This document shows, piece by piece, positions 47,881-56,427 of a DNA stretch of 64,000 bases; position 1 is the first letter of the stretch, and every line of letters starts with the position of its first letter. A model generated the notes under the pieces. The model worked only from the letters and a program-made list of their open reading frames with translations. It searched no databases and was not told where the DNA came from. A program made the position numbers and the translations under genes. The DNA comes from an uncultured Flavobacteriaceae bacterium (GTDB lineage: Bacteria; Bacteroidota; Bacteroidia; Flavobacteriales; Flavobacteriaceae). The stretch spans positions 186,001 to 250,000 of the forward strand of contig CAJIYJ010000003.1 of assembly GCA_905181625.1 (NCBI GenBank), in the 5' to 3' direction.

Positions 47881-48432
47881 ATGAAAAAATTATTTTTTAC
47901 ATTAATTGTTTTATCAAGTCAGCTTGGTTTAACACAGAATTTTAAACAAATGAAAGAAAGCATTCATCAATTTGAGGTTACAAATTTAGCTGGCGAAAAA
48001 TTTAATATGTCTAGTCTAAAAGGCAAGAAGGTAATGGTAGTTAATACAGCTTCTAAATGTGGTTTGACTTATCAATATGAAATTTTAGAAGAAATGTATA
48101 AAGAGTATAAATCTGAAAATTTTATAATTGTAGGATTCCCTTCAAATAATTTTCTGTGGCAAGAACCTGGTTCTAACGAAGAGATAGCTAAATTTTGCTT
48201 AGAGAATTATGGAGTTTCATTCCCAATGATGGAGAAGATTTCCGTAAGAGGATCTTCTATGCACCCATTATATAAGTTCTTAACAAATAAAGATAAGAAT
48301 GGCTATAAAAATTCATCTGTAAAATGGAATTTTCAAAAATATTTAATTGATGAACAAGGGTATCTAGTTAAAATAATTCCTTCTAAAACTAAACCTAATG
48401 ATCCAGCTGTATTAGATTGGATTAAAAGCTAA
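47881..48432 (+). CDS. Glutathione peroxidase-family thiol peroxidase, secreted
   Basis: A 183-residue protein with a signal peptide (about 1-18) and the GPx fold. The peroxidatic Cys60 is in NTASKCGLT, with Gln in FLWQEPGSN and Trp/Asn in KWNFQKYLID completing the active site. The usual FPCN resolving Cys is Ser here (FPSNN), so reduction may use another thiol. It would remove peroxides in the periplasm. Confidence 0.9.
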   Translation: MKKLFFTLIVLSSQLGLTQNFKQMKESIHQFEVTNLAGEKFNMSSLKGKKVMVVNTASKCGLTYQYEILEEMYKEYKSENFIIVGFPSNNFLWQEPGSNEEIAKFCLENYGVSFPMMEKISVRGSSMHPLYKFLTNKDKNGYKNSSVKWNFQKYLIDEQGYLVKIIPSKTKPNDPAVLDWIKS

Positions 48433-48437
48433 TTTTA

Positions 48438-49583
48438 ATGAAAGACTATAAAGGTGTTACAACAAAATGTGTACACTCCGGGGATTTGATTGACGATAAA
48501 TTTAAGGGAGCTACATCACCTTTATATCCATCAACAGCTTATAATTATTTAGATGTTGAAGATGATAAATATCCAAGATATTTTAATACGCCAAACCAAC
48601 TTGCATTATCCAAGAAAATCGCTCACTTAGAGAATTGTGAATCTGCGCTATTATTTGGTTCTGGTATTGCTGCAATTTTCACTTCCTTGTTTTCTTTTTT
48701 AAAATCAGGTGATCATGTTTTATTTCAATCTTCTTTATATGGAGGGACAATTAATTTAGTTGTTAAAGAGTTTAAAAAATTTAATATTGATTACACTTTA
48801 GTAGAAAGTTTAGAAATTAAAGATTTTGAATTAGAGTTAAAGGATAATACTAAAATTATATATATAGAGTCTCCTAGTAATCCTTTGTTACAGGTTATTG
48901 ATTTAAAGAAAATTGCTGATTTTGCTAAAACGAATAATTTAATTTCTATAATTGACAACACATTTGCTAGCCCAATTAATCAAACTCCAATTGATTTTGG
49001 AATTGATATAGTTTTGCATAGTGCTACAAAATATTTAGGAGGACATAGTGATATTTTAGCTGGAGTCCTAGCGTCTTCGTTTTCTAATATTAAAAAAATC
49101 ACTGAATCTTCTATCAATTATGGCGCGAATTTAAGTGAGTATACCGTATGGCTACTTGAGAGAAGTATAAAAACTCTTTCCTTAAGAGTAAAAGCTCAAA
49201 ATGAAAATGCTCAAAAACTTGCTGAGTTTTTAAATTGTAATGATAATGTTGATTTAGTTTTTTATCCTGGTTTAAAAACACATCCGCAGTATGAATTATC
49301 AAAAAATCAAATGAAAGGATTTGGAGGAATGCTGTCTTTTGTTTTAAAAAACGAGAATAAAGCAGCTGATTTTACTAGATTTTTAAAAATAATTAAACCT
49401 GTAATGAGTCTTGGAGGAGTTGAGTCAACTATCACTTCACCTTCGTTAACATCACACTCAAAACTATCTAAGGAGCAAAGAAATAAATATGGAATTTCAG
49501 ATGGCTTATTAAGGTTTTCTGTTGGTATAGAAGATTATGATGATTTAGAAAGTGATTTAACTCAAGCTTTTAAAAGTTTATGA
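48438..49583 (+). CDS. Cys/Met metabolism PLP-dependent trans-sulfuration enzyme
   Basis: A 381-residue fold-type I PLP enzyme of the cystathionine gamma-synthase/gamma-lyase family. PLP Lys198 is in HSATKYLGGHSD, with YIESPSNPLL and IDNTFASP before it and the C-terminal RFSVGIED. MetB, MetC and CTH reactions cannot be separated by reading. It is coupled to bshB1 by an ATGA-type 4-nt overlap, consistent with supplying or handling Cys for bacillithiol. Confidence 0.88.
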   Translation: MKDYKGVTTKCVHSGDLIDDKFKGATSPLYPSTAYNYLDVEDDKYPRYFNTPNQLALSKKIAHLENCESALLFGSGIAAIFTSLFSFLKSGDHVLFQSSLYGGTINLVVKEFKKFNIDYTLVESLEIKDFELELKDNTKIIYIESPSNPLLQVIDLKKIADFAKTNNLISIIDNTFASPINQTPIDFGIDIVLHSATKYLGGHSDILAGVLASSFSNIKKITESSINYGANLSEYTVWLLERSIKTLSLRVKAQNENAQKLAEFLNCNDNVDLVFYPGLKTHPQYELSKNQMKGFGGMLSFVLKNENKAADFTRFLKIIKPVMSLGGVESTITSPSLTSHSKLSKEQRNKYGISDGLLRFSVGIEDYDDLESDLTQAFKSL

Positions 49584-50305
49584 AAGAAATAAAATTGGAT
49601 ATACTGGCATTTGGAGCGCATCCAGATGATGTTGAATTAGGCTGTGGAGGTACGCTGGCAAAAGAAATTTCTCTTGGCAAAAAAGTAGGTATAATAGATT
49701 TAACCAGAGGAGAACTTGGAACTAGAGGGTCAGTAGAAACTAGAAATAAAGAATCTCAAGCAGCTTCTAAAATAATAGGGGTGTCAGTTCGAGAAAATTT
49801 AGATTTTAGAGATGGGTTTTTTGTAAATGATGAACTTCATCAAATGGAAATCATAAAATTTATTAGAAAATATAAACCAGAAATTATTCTTTGTAATGCT
49901 CAAGATGATAGGCATATTGATCACCCCAAAGGTGCTAATTTAGTAAGTGACTCTTGTTTTTTAAGTGGTCTTTCAAAAATTAAAACTGAATTAAATGATG
50001 TTTCCCAAAATGAGTGGAGACCCAAAAATGTATACCATTATATTCAATGGAAAAATTCTTCCCCCGATTTCTTAGTTGATATTTCTGGATTTATAGATGT
50101 TAAGTTAGATGCTATAAAGGCGTACTCTTCTCAGTTCTATAATCCAAATAGCGTAGAGCCAGAAACTTTAATAAGTAAAAAGAATTTTCTTAATGATGTT
50201 ATTAATAGATCAGCTGATTTAGGAAGACTAATAGGAGTTGATAATGCTGAAGGATTTACTTCAAGAAAATTAATTGGTGTAAAAAGGCTAGATAGTCTTA
50301 TATAA
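49580..50305 (+). CDS. bshB1: Bacillithiol biosynthesis deacetylase BshB1
   Basis: A 241-residue zinc N-deacetylase converting GlcNAc-malate to GlcN-malate in bacillithiol synthesis. The zinc motif GAHPDDVELGCGG is at 12-24 (His14, Asp17), followed by TRGELGTRG and the distal DDRHIDHPKGA. Bacillithiol is the main low-molecular thiol in many Bacteroidota. It overlaps the trans-sulfuration gene and, tail to tail, the DoxX-like gene. Confidence 0.94.
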   Translation: MKEIKLDILAFGAHPDDVELGCGGTLAKEISLGKKVGIIDLTRGELGTRGSVETRNKESQAASKIIGVSVRENLDFRDGFFVNDELHQMEIIKFIRKYKPEIILCNAQDDRHIDHPKGANLVSDSCFLSGLSKIKTELNDVSQNEWRPKNVYHYIQWKNSSPDFLVDISGFIDVKLDAIKAYSSQFYNPNSVEPETLISKKNFLNDVINRSADLGRLIGVDNAEGFTSRKLIGVKRLDSLI

Positions 50306-50654
50306 AAAGATAAGCCCAATAGATTAAGAATAATTGTATTGGTAACCTTAGAAAGGTTAATAGAATATTTCTTTTATTTTTTAGAGATAGTTGAAAATGA
50401 TAGATATTGGCAGGGAAAACCACTACTAATAAAACTATAACTCCGACAGACGCTAATGACCTTGTTTGATTTATTACTAAACCTATAGCTAGCACTATTT
50501 CAATAAATCCTATTAAAACATTTACTGCTTTAGGTCTGTATACCCACTTAGGTGTGATTTTTAAAAAAAATTTAGGATTTTTAAAATGACTTAATCCTGC
50601 AAAAAGATAGAATAAGGCCATTGTGATTAATGAAATGAATTTTAAAACTGACAA
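50298..50654 (-). CDS. DoxX-like membrane protein
   Basis: A 118-residue protein with four hydrophobic helices and the DoxX-type pattern LFAGLSHFKNP near the first loop and GFIEIVLAIGL in the second helix. Such proteins are of uncertain function, often linked to redox or stress. It converges on bshB1 with an 8-nt overlap of the ends. Confidence 0.85.
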   Translation of the reverse strand: MSVLKFISLITMALFYLFAGLSHFKNPKFFLKITPKWVYRPKAVNVLIGFIEIVLAIGLVINQTRSLASVGVIVLLVVVFPANIYHFQLSLKNKRNILLTFLRLPIQLFLIYWAYLFI

Positions 50655-50725
50655 CTATGAAAAGTTTGAATATTTTTCAAGATAACAAATAATAGATATA
50701 TATTTTTTAAATATTTTTTAGAAAT

Positions 50726-50754
50726 GTCGGCGAAAATAATATAAATTTGCCGAC
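50726..50754. promoter_or_regulatory. tRNA-His promoter box flanked by inverted repeat
   Basis: TAAATTTG at 50742-50749 is a -7 box, 13 nt before the tRNA. GTCGGC (50726-50731) and GCCGAC (50749-50754) form a 6-bp perfect inverted repeat around it, a possible operator. The GC-rich arms stand out from the AT-rich background. Confidence 0.4.
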
Positions 50755-50762
50755 TAATAAAT

Positions 50763-50837
50763 GGTGGTTGTAGTTCAGTTGGTTAGAACGCCTGGTTGTG
50801 GTCCAGGAGGTCGCCGGTTCGAATCCGGTCTTCCACC
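50763..50837 (+). tRNA. tRNA-His (anticodon GTG)
   Basis: A cloverleaf with extra G-1, D-arm GTTC/GAAC, anticodon arm CCTGG-TTGTGGT-CCAGG with GTG, and T-arm GCCGG-TTCGAAT-CCGGT. The acceptor stem GTGGTTG against CTTCCAC leaves two adjacent U-U mismatches at positions 5-68 and 6-67, which is unusual. The discriminator C73 is characteristic of tRNA-His. CCA is not encoded. Confidence 0.93.
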
Positions 50838-50840
50838 CTC

Positions 50841-50868
50841 AAGGGATTCAAGAAATTGAGTCCCTTTT
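50841..50868 (+). terminator. tRNA-His terminator
   Basis: AAGGGATTCAA and TTGAGTCCCTT form an 11-bp stem (one G-T pair) around a GAAA tetraloop, followed by a T-rich run. Confidence 0.85.
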
Positions 50869-50920
50869 GTTATTTTATAAAGTAAGTAGCCCCATACGCT
50901 CACGTACAGGTTAAAAATTA

Positions 50921-50985
50921 GTTGATTCTAATCCAGTCTTTCATTCTTAAAAAAAAACACTTCAAGAAATTGAAAGCTTTTTTAT
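50921..50985 (+). repeat. Degenerate duplicate of the tRNA-His 3' end and terminator
   Basis: The stretch GATTCTAATCCAGTCTTTCATTC echoes the tRNA T-arm and acceptor (TTCGAATCCGGTCTTCCACCC), and CTTCAAGAAATTGAAAG with a T run echoes its terminator with the same GAAA loop. It is in the same orientation about 100 nt downstream. It is either a decayed tandem tRNA copy or an attachment-site scar. Confidence 0.5.
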
Positions 50986-50999
50986 TTTATATTTGATTT

Positions 51000-51455
51000 A
51001 TGAAAAATTTAATTAGTTTATATTTTGTTTTCTTAATGTCACTTACTGTCTATTCACAAGAAAGAGGATTTGCTTTTTATGGAAAAAAAATTGATACCGA
51101 TAATGTCATTGAATTTAGTGAAGTTAAAAACTTGATTAAAAATCAAGATAATGTTAAAGCTAAAATTGAGGGAACTATTATATCGACTTGTCCAAAAAAA
51201 GGATGTTGGATGCAAGTTCAAGTTGAAAATGATACTATTCAAGTAACTTTTAAAGATTATGGTTTTTTTATTCCAAAATATGGAATGGAGAACAAGAAAA
51301 CAGTAATTGAAGGTTTTGCTAAACAAGACACTGTTAGTATTGAGCTATTAAGGCATTATGCAGAAGATGCTGGTAAACAAAAAAATGAAATTGAAAAGAT
51401 TATTAAACCAGAGTTTAAAACTTCTTTCATAGCTAATGGAGTTATTATTAAATGA
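51000..51455 (+). CDS. DUF4920 family secreted protein
   Basis: A 151-residue protein with a signal peptide (about 1-19, ending VYSQ). The body holds a short beta-rich domain with the Cys pair STCPKKGCWMQV, probably metal or disulfide forming. DUF4920 is common in Bacteroidota; its role is unknown. Confidence 0.85.
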   Translation: MKNLISLYFVFLMSLTVYSQERGFAFYGKKIDTDNVIEFSEVKNLIKNQDNVKAKIEGTIISTCPKKGCWMQVQVENDTIQVTFKDYGFFIPKYGMENKKTVIEGFAKQDTVSIELLRHYAEDAGKQKNEIEKIIKPEFKTSFIANGVIIK

Positions 51456-51491
51456 TAACTGTATCTTCTTTAAATATTTATAAGTAAAATA

Positions 51492-52280
51492 TTGAAACTT
51501 CCTCTTTATCAAATTGATGCATTTACAAATATGTCTTTTACAGGAAACCCTGCTTGTGTTGTTCCTTTAGATGAATGGTTATCGTATGATGTATTGCTTA
51601 ATATAGCAAAAGAAAATGCAGTTTCAGAAACAGCATTTTTTGTAGATAAAGGCGATAAAATACACCTTCGTTGGTTTACACCTGAATTAGAAATGGATTT
51701 ATGTGGCCACGCTACTATTGCTGCTTCACATTGTCTTAAGAGAATTCTCAATTATGAAAGGGATGAAATTGTTTTTGAAACATTGAGTGGTGATTTGACT
51801 GTCAAGTTAAATAATGACCTATATGAAATGAACTTTCCTTTAAGGTTGCCTTATGCAGTAGATCTTCCTGAACTAATAAGAAAGTCATTAAATATCAGAC
51901 CAAAGGAAGTTTTAAAGTCAATGGATTATTTATTGGTTTATGAAAGTGAGTCAGATGTTAAAAATATTAAAATTGATAAATATTTTTTTAATCAAATTAA
52001 TCTTGGTACAGCAGGTGTAATTGTTACGGCAAAGGGAAATGATTGTGATTTTGTTTCTAGATTTTTTACACCTCAAGCATCAATCTTAGAGGATCCTGTA
52101 ACAGGCTCATCTCACTGTTCTTTAGTACCGTTTTGGGCTTCTAGATTGAATAAAAATAGACTAAAGGCAAAGCAACTTTCTGAAAGAGGTGGTGAACTTT
52201 TTTGTGAACAAAAAGGGGATAGAGTTGTTATATGTGGGAAAGCAAAAACCTACTCTATTGGACATTTGTGGACAGTTTAA
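51492..52280 (+). CDS. PhzF family isomerase-like protein
   Basis: A 262-residue protein with the two-lobe PhzF/diaminopimelate epimerase-like fold. The catalytic Glu46 is in NAVSETAFF, and GHATIAASH and the later DPVTGSSHCSLVPFW are family signatures. Start is TTG at 51492 (MKLPLYQIDAFT). Substrate is unknown; phenazine genes are absent, so it is not a true phenazine enzyme. Confidence 0.9.
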   Translation: MKLPLYQIDAFTNMSFTGNPACVVPLDEWLSYDVLLNIAKENAVSETAFFVDKGDKIHLRWFTPELEMDLCGHATIAASHCLKRILNYERDEIVFETLSGDLTVKLNNDLYEMNFPLRLPYAVDLPELIRKSLNIRPKEVLKSMDYLLVYESESDVKNIKIDKYFFNQINLGTAGVIVTAKGNDCDFVSRFFTPQASILEDPVTGSSHCSLVPFWASRLNKNRLKAKQLSERGGELFCEQKGDRVVICGKAKTYSIGHLWTV

Positions 52281-52299
52281 AATTTGATTTAAATATATT

Positions 52300-52602
52300 G
52301 TATAAATTAGATCATGAGCTTATTTTGTTAAGTATGATCTTCCAATTATTCCATTGAAATTACTAGGAAGTTTCTTAGTTTATGTTTTTATAATATTATA
52401 TCCGTTTGTGATTAATAAAATAAAAAAAACATATTTCACTTTATCTACTTTTATTATGTTGGGTTTGTAATGGCAATGACATATGTGGCTAGAATAAAAG
52501 GAGAATTTGTAGGAGCTCCAACTGAACTTTTTTATTTTATTGCTTTAGGCTTAGTATCTTTTCGTTTTTTATATTTGGATATTATATCTTTAGGAATATA
52601 AA
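52300..52602 (+). pseudogene. Broken small membrane protein gene
   Basis: The reading LKLLGSFLVYVFIILYPFVINKIKK in one frame continues as FVMAMTYVARIKGEFVG and LFYFIALGLVSFRF in another, with a frame change at about 52467. It looks like a formerly complete multi-helix protein of roughly 95 residues. The family is not recognised. Nothing else is visible in this intergenic stretch. Confidence 0.5.
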
Positions 52603-52627
52603 ATATATTTAATTAAAATAAATACTT

Positions 52628-53395
52628 ATGTATAGAAAAATATCAATTTTATTTTTATTAATAGTTTCTCAAGTTATATATAGTAGCGAAGATGTCTGGG
52701 GTAGGGTAGGACATCAAGTAATAGGTGAGATTGCAACTCAAAATCTATCTCCAATTGCTATAAATCAGATTAATAAAATATTAAATGGTCAATCACTAGC
52801 CTTAGTTAGTACTTGGGCTGATGAAATGAGATCTAATCCAAAATTTAAAAAATATGCTCCTTGGCATTATGTTAATATGCCTTTAGATGAGAACTATCAT
52901 GAAAGTAATAAAAATCCAAAGGGTGATATAATTCAAGCTATTAATAAATGTATAGAAGTGTTAAAAGAAAAAAACTCTACTCAAGAAATGAAATCTTTTC
53001 ATTTAAAATATTTAGTTCATTTAATTGGTGATATTCATCAACCTCTTCATGTTGGTAGATTTGAAGATAGAGGAGGTAATGATATTAAGCTTAATTTTTT
53101 AGGAAATAATTCAAATCTACATAGCGTTTGGGATACTCGAATAATTGAATATTTTACAGTAGATTACAAAAGTTTGGCTAATGAACTAATGGGAAAAAAG
53201 AAGGTGCAAGTTTCATTAAATCCTATAGATTGGACTAATGAATCAAAGCAAGAAGTTAAAAAAATATATTCTAAAATTATTGGAGTTGATACTATTAGTC
53301 TTGATTACGTTAACAAAAACTTCCCACTTATTAAAAATCAATTACATAAGGCTGGATTGACTCTTGCAAACATTTTAAATAATATTTTCAAATAA
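52628..53395 (+). CDS. S1/P1-type secreted nuclease
   Basis: A 255-residue zinc nuclease with a signal peptide ending about residue 20, so that Trp24 (WGRVGHQ) is at or near the mature N-terminus, where its backbone binds zinc in this family. Other ligands: His29, Asp65 (STWADEMR), His80 (WHYVN), His131 and Asp135 (HLIGDIHQPLH), and His165/Asp169 (LHSVWD). S1/P1 enzymes degrade single-stranded DNA and RNA; outside the cell this would recover phosphate and nucleosides from environmental nucleic acid. Confidence 0.94.
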   Translation: MYRKISILFLLIVSQVIYSSEDVWGRVGHQVIGEIATQNLSPIAINQINKILNGQSLALVSTWADEMRSNPKFKKYAPWHYVNMPLDENYHESNKNPKGDIIQAINKCIEVLKEKNSTQEMKSFHLKYLVHLIGDIHQPLHVGRFEDRGGNDIKLNFLGNNSNLHSVWDTRIIEYFTVDYKSLANELMGKKKVQVSLNPIDWTNESKQEVKKIYSKIIGVDTISLDYVNKNFPLIKNQLHKAGLTLANILNNIFK

Positions 53396-53419
53396 AACAT
53401 CTGATTAAGTATGTTTTTT

Positions 53420-53427
53420 TATATTTG
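53420..53427 (+). promoter_or_regulatory. -7 box TATATTTG before the secreted 224-residue protein
   Basis: Exact TAnnTTTG match 25 nt before the ATG at 53453; no clear TTG partner. Confidence 0.4.
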
Positions 53428-53452
53428 ATGTTATTAATCAAAATCTATATCA

Positions 53453-54127
53453 ATGAAAAAAATTGTTTACTTATTATTAATTTTTACAACTTTCTCTTAT
53501 TCTCAAAATGCATTTATGGAATTTCAGTTTGATGCTAAAAGAGGAACCGAAAGTGCCATTCTTGCATTAACAGATGAGGTATGGGGGAAAGCTGAATTTA
53601 AATCTGGCGGTATTAATATTGAATCTTTCAATATTGGTAATGCAAAATCATCACACAGAATCGTTTTGTACGGAGATCCTGCAAATTGGGGCAGAAGTGA
53701 TTCTTTAGTAAACGAAGACAAATGGAGTGTATTTATTCAAAAAATGAATAATCATATTGAAAAATGGACTCACAGTTCCTCTGGAAATGTTATTAGTTGG
53801 GTAGGTGATAGTGAGGACTATTCTTATGTTCAGATTTATGAATTTAAAGCTAGCGATCCATCAGCTTTTAAATCAGCTCATGATAAAATCGTTTCTCAAA
53901 TGTCTTCAATTATGGGTGAAAGAGAAATTGGATTTGGAAGTTACGAAATTGGAGGTTATAATGCTGCTTCTCACTGGGTTGCAATAAGTGCGAAAAATTG
54001 GACTGACTTAATTTTAACTCGAAGAAAGATGAAGGAGTTAACTAAAGAATGGGATGAGTATTATAAAAAGAGAGGAAATGTAGAACATGTTAGAAACTAC
54101 ACAACTAATATCGTTAAGAGATATTAA
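53453..54127 (+). CDS. Secreted protein of unknown function, 224 residues
   Basis: A signal peptide (about 1-18, ending SYSQN) is followed by a mixed alpha/beta protein rich in aromatic residues, with motifs GDPANWGRSD, WVGDSEDYSYVQIYEF and GFGSYEIGGYN. The body may hold two related ferredoxin-like halves, but I recognise no family. It has its own promoter box and a strong terminator, so it is a single-gene unit. Cell location would be periplasmic or extracellular. Confidence 0.8.
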   Translation: MKKIVYLLLIFTTFSYSQNAFMEFQFDAKRGTESAILALTDEVWGKAEFKSGGINIESFNIGNAKSSHRIVLYGDPANWGRSDSLVNEDKWSVFIQKMNNHIEKWTHSSSGNVISWVGDSEDYSYVQIYEFKASDPSAFKSAHDKIVSQMSSIMGEREIGFGSYEIGGYNAASHWVAISAKNWTDLILTRRKMKELTKEWDEYYKKRGNVEHVRNYTTNIVKRY

Positions 54128-54136
54128 AATAATATG

Positions 54137-54172
54137 TAAAAAAAAAGCGCCTTAATAAAGGCGCTTTTTTTT
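54137..54172 (+). terminator. Bidirectional intrinsic terminator
   Basis: Perfect stem AAAAAAGCGCCTT and complement around an AATA loop with flanking A and T runs, between the secreted protein and the convergent M28 peptidase. Confidence 0.9.
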
Positions 54173-54186
54173 ACTTAATAACTAAA

Positions 54187-55488
54187 CTATTCTTTTGATG
54201 GTGGCGGAGGCACAAGATCAAACATAATTTCTCTTCCACCCATATTAAATTTCATTTTCTTTTCTATAAATTCAATGTCTATTCCTGCCATAACTATTTT
54301 AAACTTATTGTCTCCAAGAGCACTTAATTCCATAGCTTCATCATCACTTCTTCCGTTAGGAACCATTGCTAAGCTCCCATTAAGTTCAATAATTTTCATT
54401 TCAGTAGGAAATTGAGAATTACTATAAACTCCAGTAAAATGTTTTAAGTCATCAAGAGAAACTACAACCTTTTCAGGCTTTGGATCAACTATAATTCTTC
54501 TATCTCTATTTGCTATATTCCATGCAGTATAGAAAATAAGTTTAGACCTTCTTTCTAACAGATCATATTCAATTTTGTCTGGTGTGTCAGTTATTTTATG
54601 ATAATCTTCATGGGTTCCAGTAAAATAAAAGATTATGGGAATACCGTTTTTTGCAAAATTATAGTGATCACTTCTGTAATAAAATCTATTAGAATCATCT
54701 TTATCATTAAACCTGTAATCAAGTGTCATATTAACAGTTTCTTTATTTGTTTCTTCAGAAAGATTGTGAAGGTCATTACTGTCGTGATTTGAGCCTATTA
54801 AATAAATATAATCATCGTTTTCAGCTTCTCTGGTTGGATCAATACGTCCAATCATGTCTACATTTAAGTTAACTACCGTATTTTCTAATGGATATACAGG
54901 ATTGTCAGTATAATATTTTGATCCTAAAAGTCCTTTTTCTTCCCCAGTTACATGAAGAAAAACTATAGATCTCTTAGGCCCTTTTCCCTTGTCTACAGCT
55001 TTTTTAAATGCTTGAGCTATTTCTAACAGTGCAACAGTTCCTGATCCATCATCATCAGCACCATTATAAATCTCACCATCTTTATCAATTCCAACATGAT
55101 CAAGGTGAGCAGAAAGTATTACGTATTCTTCAGGTTTCTCAGAACCTTTTATTATAGCAATTACATTTTCACTATCTACAGTGCTTCCAGGCTTACCTCT
55201 TCTGCCTCTCATATTTAAGGTCATTGGTTGAAAATAATCCCCATCAAGATCCCCAGCTTCAACTCCAATTGATTTATAATAATTTCTTAAATATTCTACA
55301 GCCTTTTTTTGTCCTTCTTTACCAGTGTCTCTTCCTTCAAATTCATCAGAAGCATATATGTAAAGATGATCGCTTAAATCTTCAGCACTAATTGTTTTTG
55401 CAAATTTCTTTGCTTTTGATAGTTGTGAAAAAGAAAAATTTATTGTTAGCAACGAGATAACAACAAATGAAAAAATGTTTTTTATCAT
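54187..55488 (-). CDS. M28 family secreted metallopeptidase
   Basis: A 433-residue zinc aminopeptidase with a signal peptide ending about residue 21. A co-catalytic zinc site is formed by His128 (AHLDHVG), Asp about 145-147 (GADDDGSG), Glu183/184 (TGEEKG), Asp211 (NVDMIGR) and a late His in YRSDHYNFAK. The family removes N-terminal amino acids from peptides in the periplasm. A C-terminal beta domain (about 345-430) with SLDDLKHFTGVYSN follows. The gene is convergent with the secreted protein and shares its terminator. Confidence 0.92.
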   Translation of the reverse strand: MIKNIFSFVVISLLTINFSFSQLSKAKKFAKTISAEDLSDHLYIYASDEFEGRDTGKEGQKKAVEYLRNYYKSIGVEAGDLDGDYFQPMTLNMRGRRGKPGSTVDSENVIAIIKGSEKPEEYVILSAHLDHVGIDKDGEIYNGADDDGSGTVALLEIAQAFKKAVDKGKGPKRSIVFLHVTGEEKGLLGSKYYTDNPVYPLENTVVNLNVDMIGRIDPTREAENDDYIYLIGSNHDSNDLHNLSEETNKETVNMTLDYRFNDKDDSNRFYYRSDHYNFAKNGIPIIFYFTGTHEDYHKITDTPDKIEYDLLERRSKLIFYTAWNIANRDRRIIVDPKPEKVVVSLDDLKHFTGVYSNSQFPTEMKIIELNGSLAMVPNGRSDDEAMELSALGDNKFKIVMAGIDIEFIEKKMKFNMGGREIMFDLVPPPPSKE

Positions 55489-55591
55489 AATTTTATTAAA
55501 ATTTGAAAGTCCAAGTTATAAAAAATAACTAATATCTATTTTAGAAGATGCATATTCTTACAAGAACTTGGTTTAGTATATGTTAAAATCA

Positions 55592-56356
55592 TCAATTAAT
55601 CTCTTGAGAAATGTAATCCCATAATTTTATTCTCATTTCTAATGCTAATTCTGAAGCAATAATTGCTTCATTCCATTTATCATCATCATTTCCACAAAGT
55701 TCATGTATCATTTTAAGAGCCATTGGTCCATGTTTATCTGAATCTATTTCAATATGTCTCTCTAAATAATAAATTAATGACTCAGTTTTTATATCTTTTT
55801 CTATAGATAGTTTTTTTACAATTTCAATAAACATATCGGGAATAAGATCTTCTCTTCCAAATGTGAATACACTAGCGATCAAATGATCTTTATTAGTTTT
55901 GATAATTTCAAATGTAAAATCCATAAATTCCTTTATTGCCCTAGGAACTTTGATTTCATTTGTTGTTTTGTCATATGATTTATTTAATCTAATTTTCCTT
56001 ACGAACTTGTTTATTAGCGTAAGATCAGCACCAATTTCCTTCATGGACTCTAAATATAATTCAAAGTGACTTTTTGGATTATTATTTGAGTCTACATCAC
56101 TTTCTTCTGCTAAAACTATTTCATTGACAAGTCTTCCTGAAAAATTATTTGAATTGGGCACCCATGGAACATCTACGCATGTTAGATTGCGTTGTAGAGC
56201 TTTAATTAGTGACATGAAGTCCCAGACAGCAAAAACATGAATTTCCATAAAACTTATTAACTTCTCCTTTGAATCAAGCTGATTGTAAACAGGGTGAGAA
56301 ATTAATTTTGATCTAGTAATTGATATACTGTTTTCTAGTTTCTGAATATTTGTCAT
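55592..56356 (-). CDS. DUF3050 family protein (haem-oxygenase-like fold)
   Basis: A 254-residue all-helical protein with the DUF3050 pattern: HPVYNQL early, MEIHVFAVWDFMSLIKALQ near residues 37-55 and IYYLERHIEIDSDKHGPMA late. The conserved His and Glu set (ERHIEIDSDKHG) suggests a di-iron or haem-oxygenase-like site. No substrate is known. It is divergent from the LysE exporter. Confidence 0.85.
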   Translation of the reverse strand: MTNIQKLENSISITRSKLISHPVYNQLDSKEKLISFMEIHVFAVWDFMSLIKALQRNLTCVDVPWVPNSNNFSGRLVNEIVLAEESDVDSNNNPKSHFELYLESMKEIGADLTLINKFVRKIRLNKSYDKTTNEIKVPRAIKEFMDFTFEIIKTNKDHLIASVFTFGREDLIPDMFIEIVKKLSIEKDIKTESLIYYLERHIEIDSDKHGPMALKMIHELCGNDDDKWNEAIIASELALEMRIKLWDYISQEIN

Positions 56357-56427
56357 GAAAATAATTTTCGCACAAAATTAACACATACTTTGTAATTTTA
56401 AATAACAAATTTTGTTAAATTTAGTTA

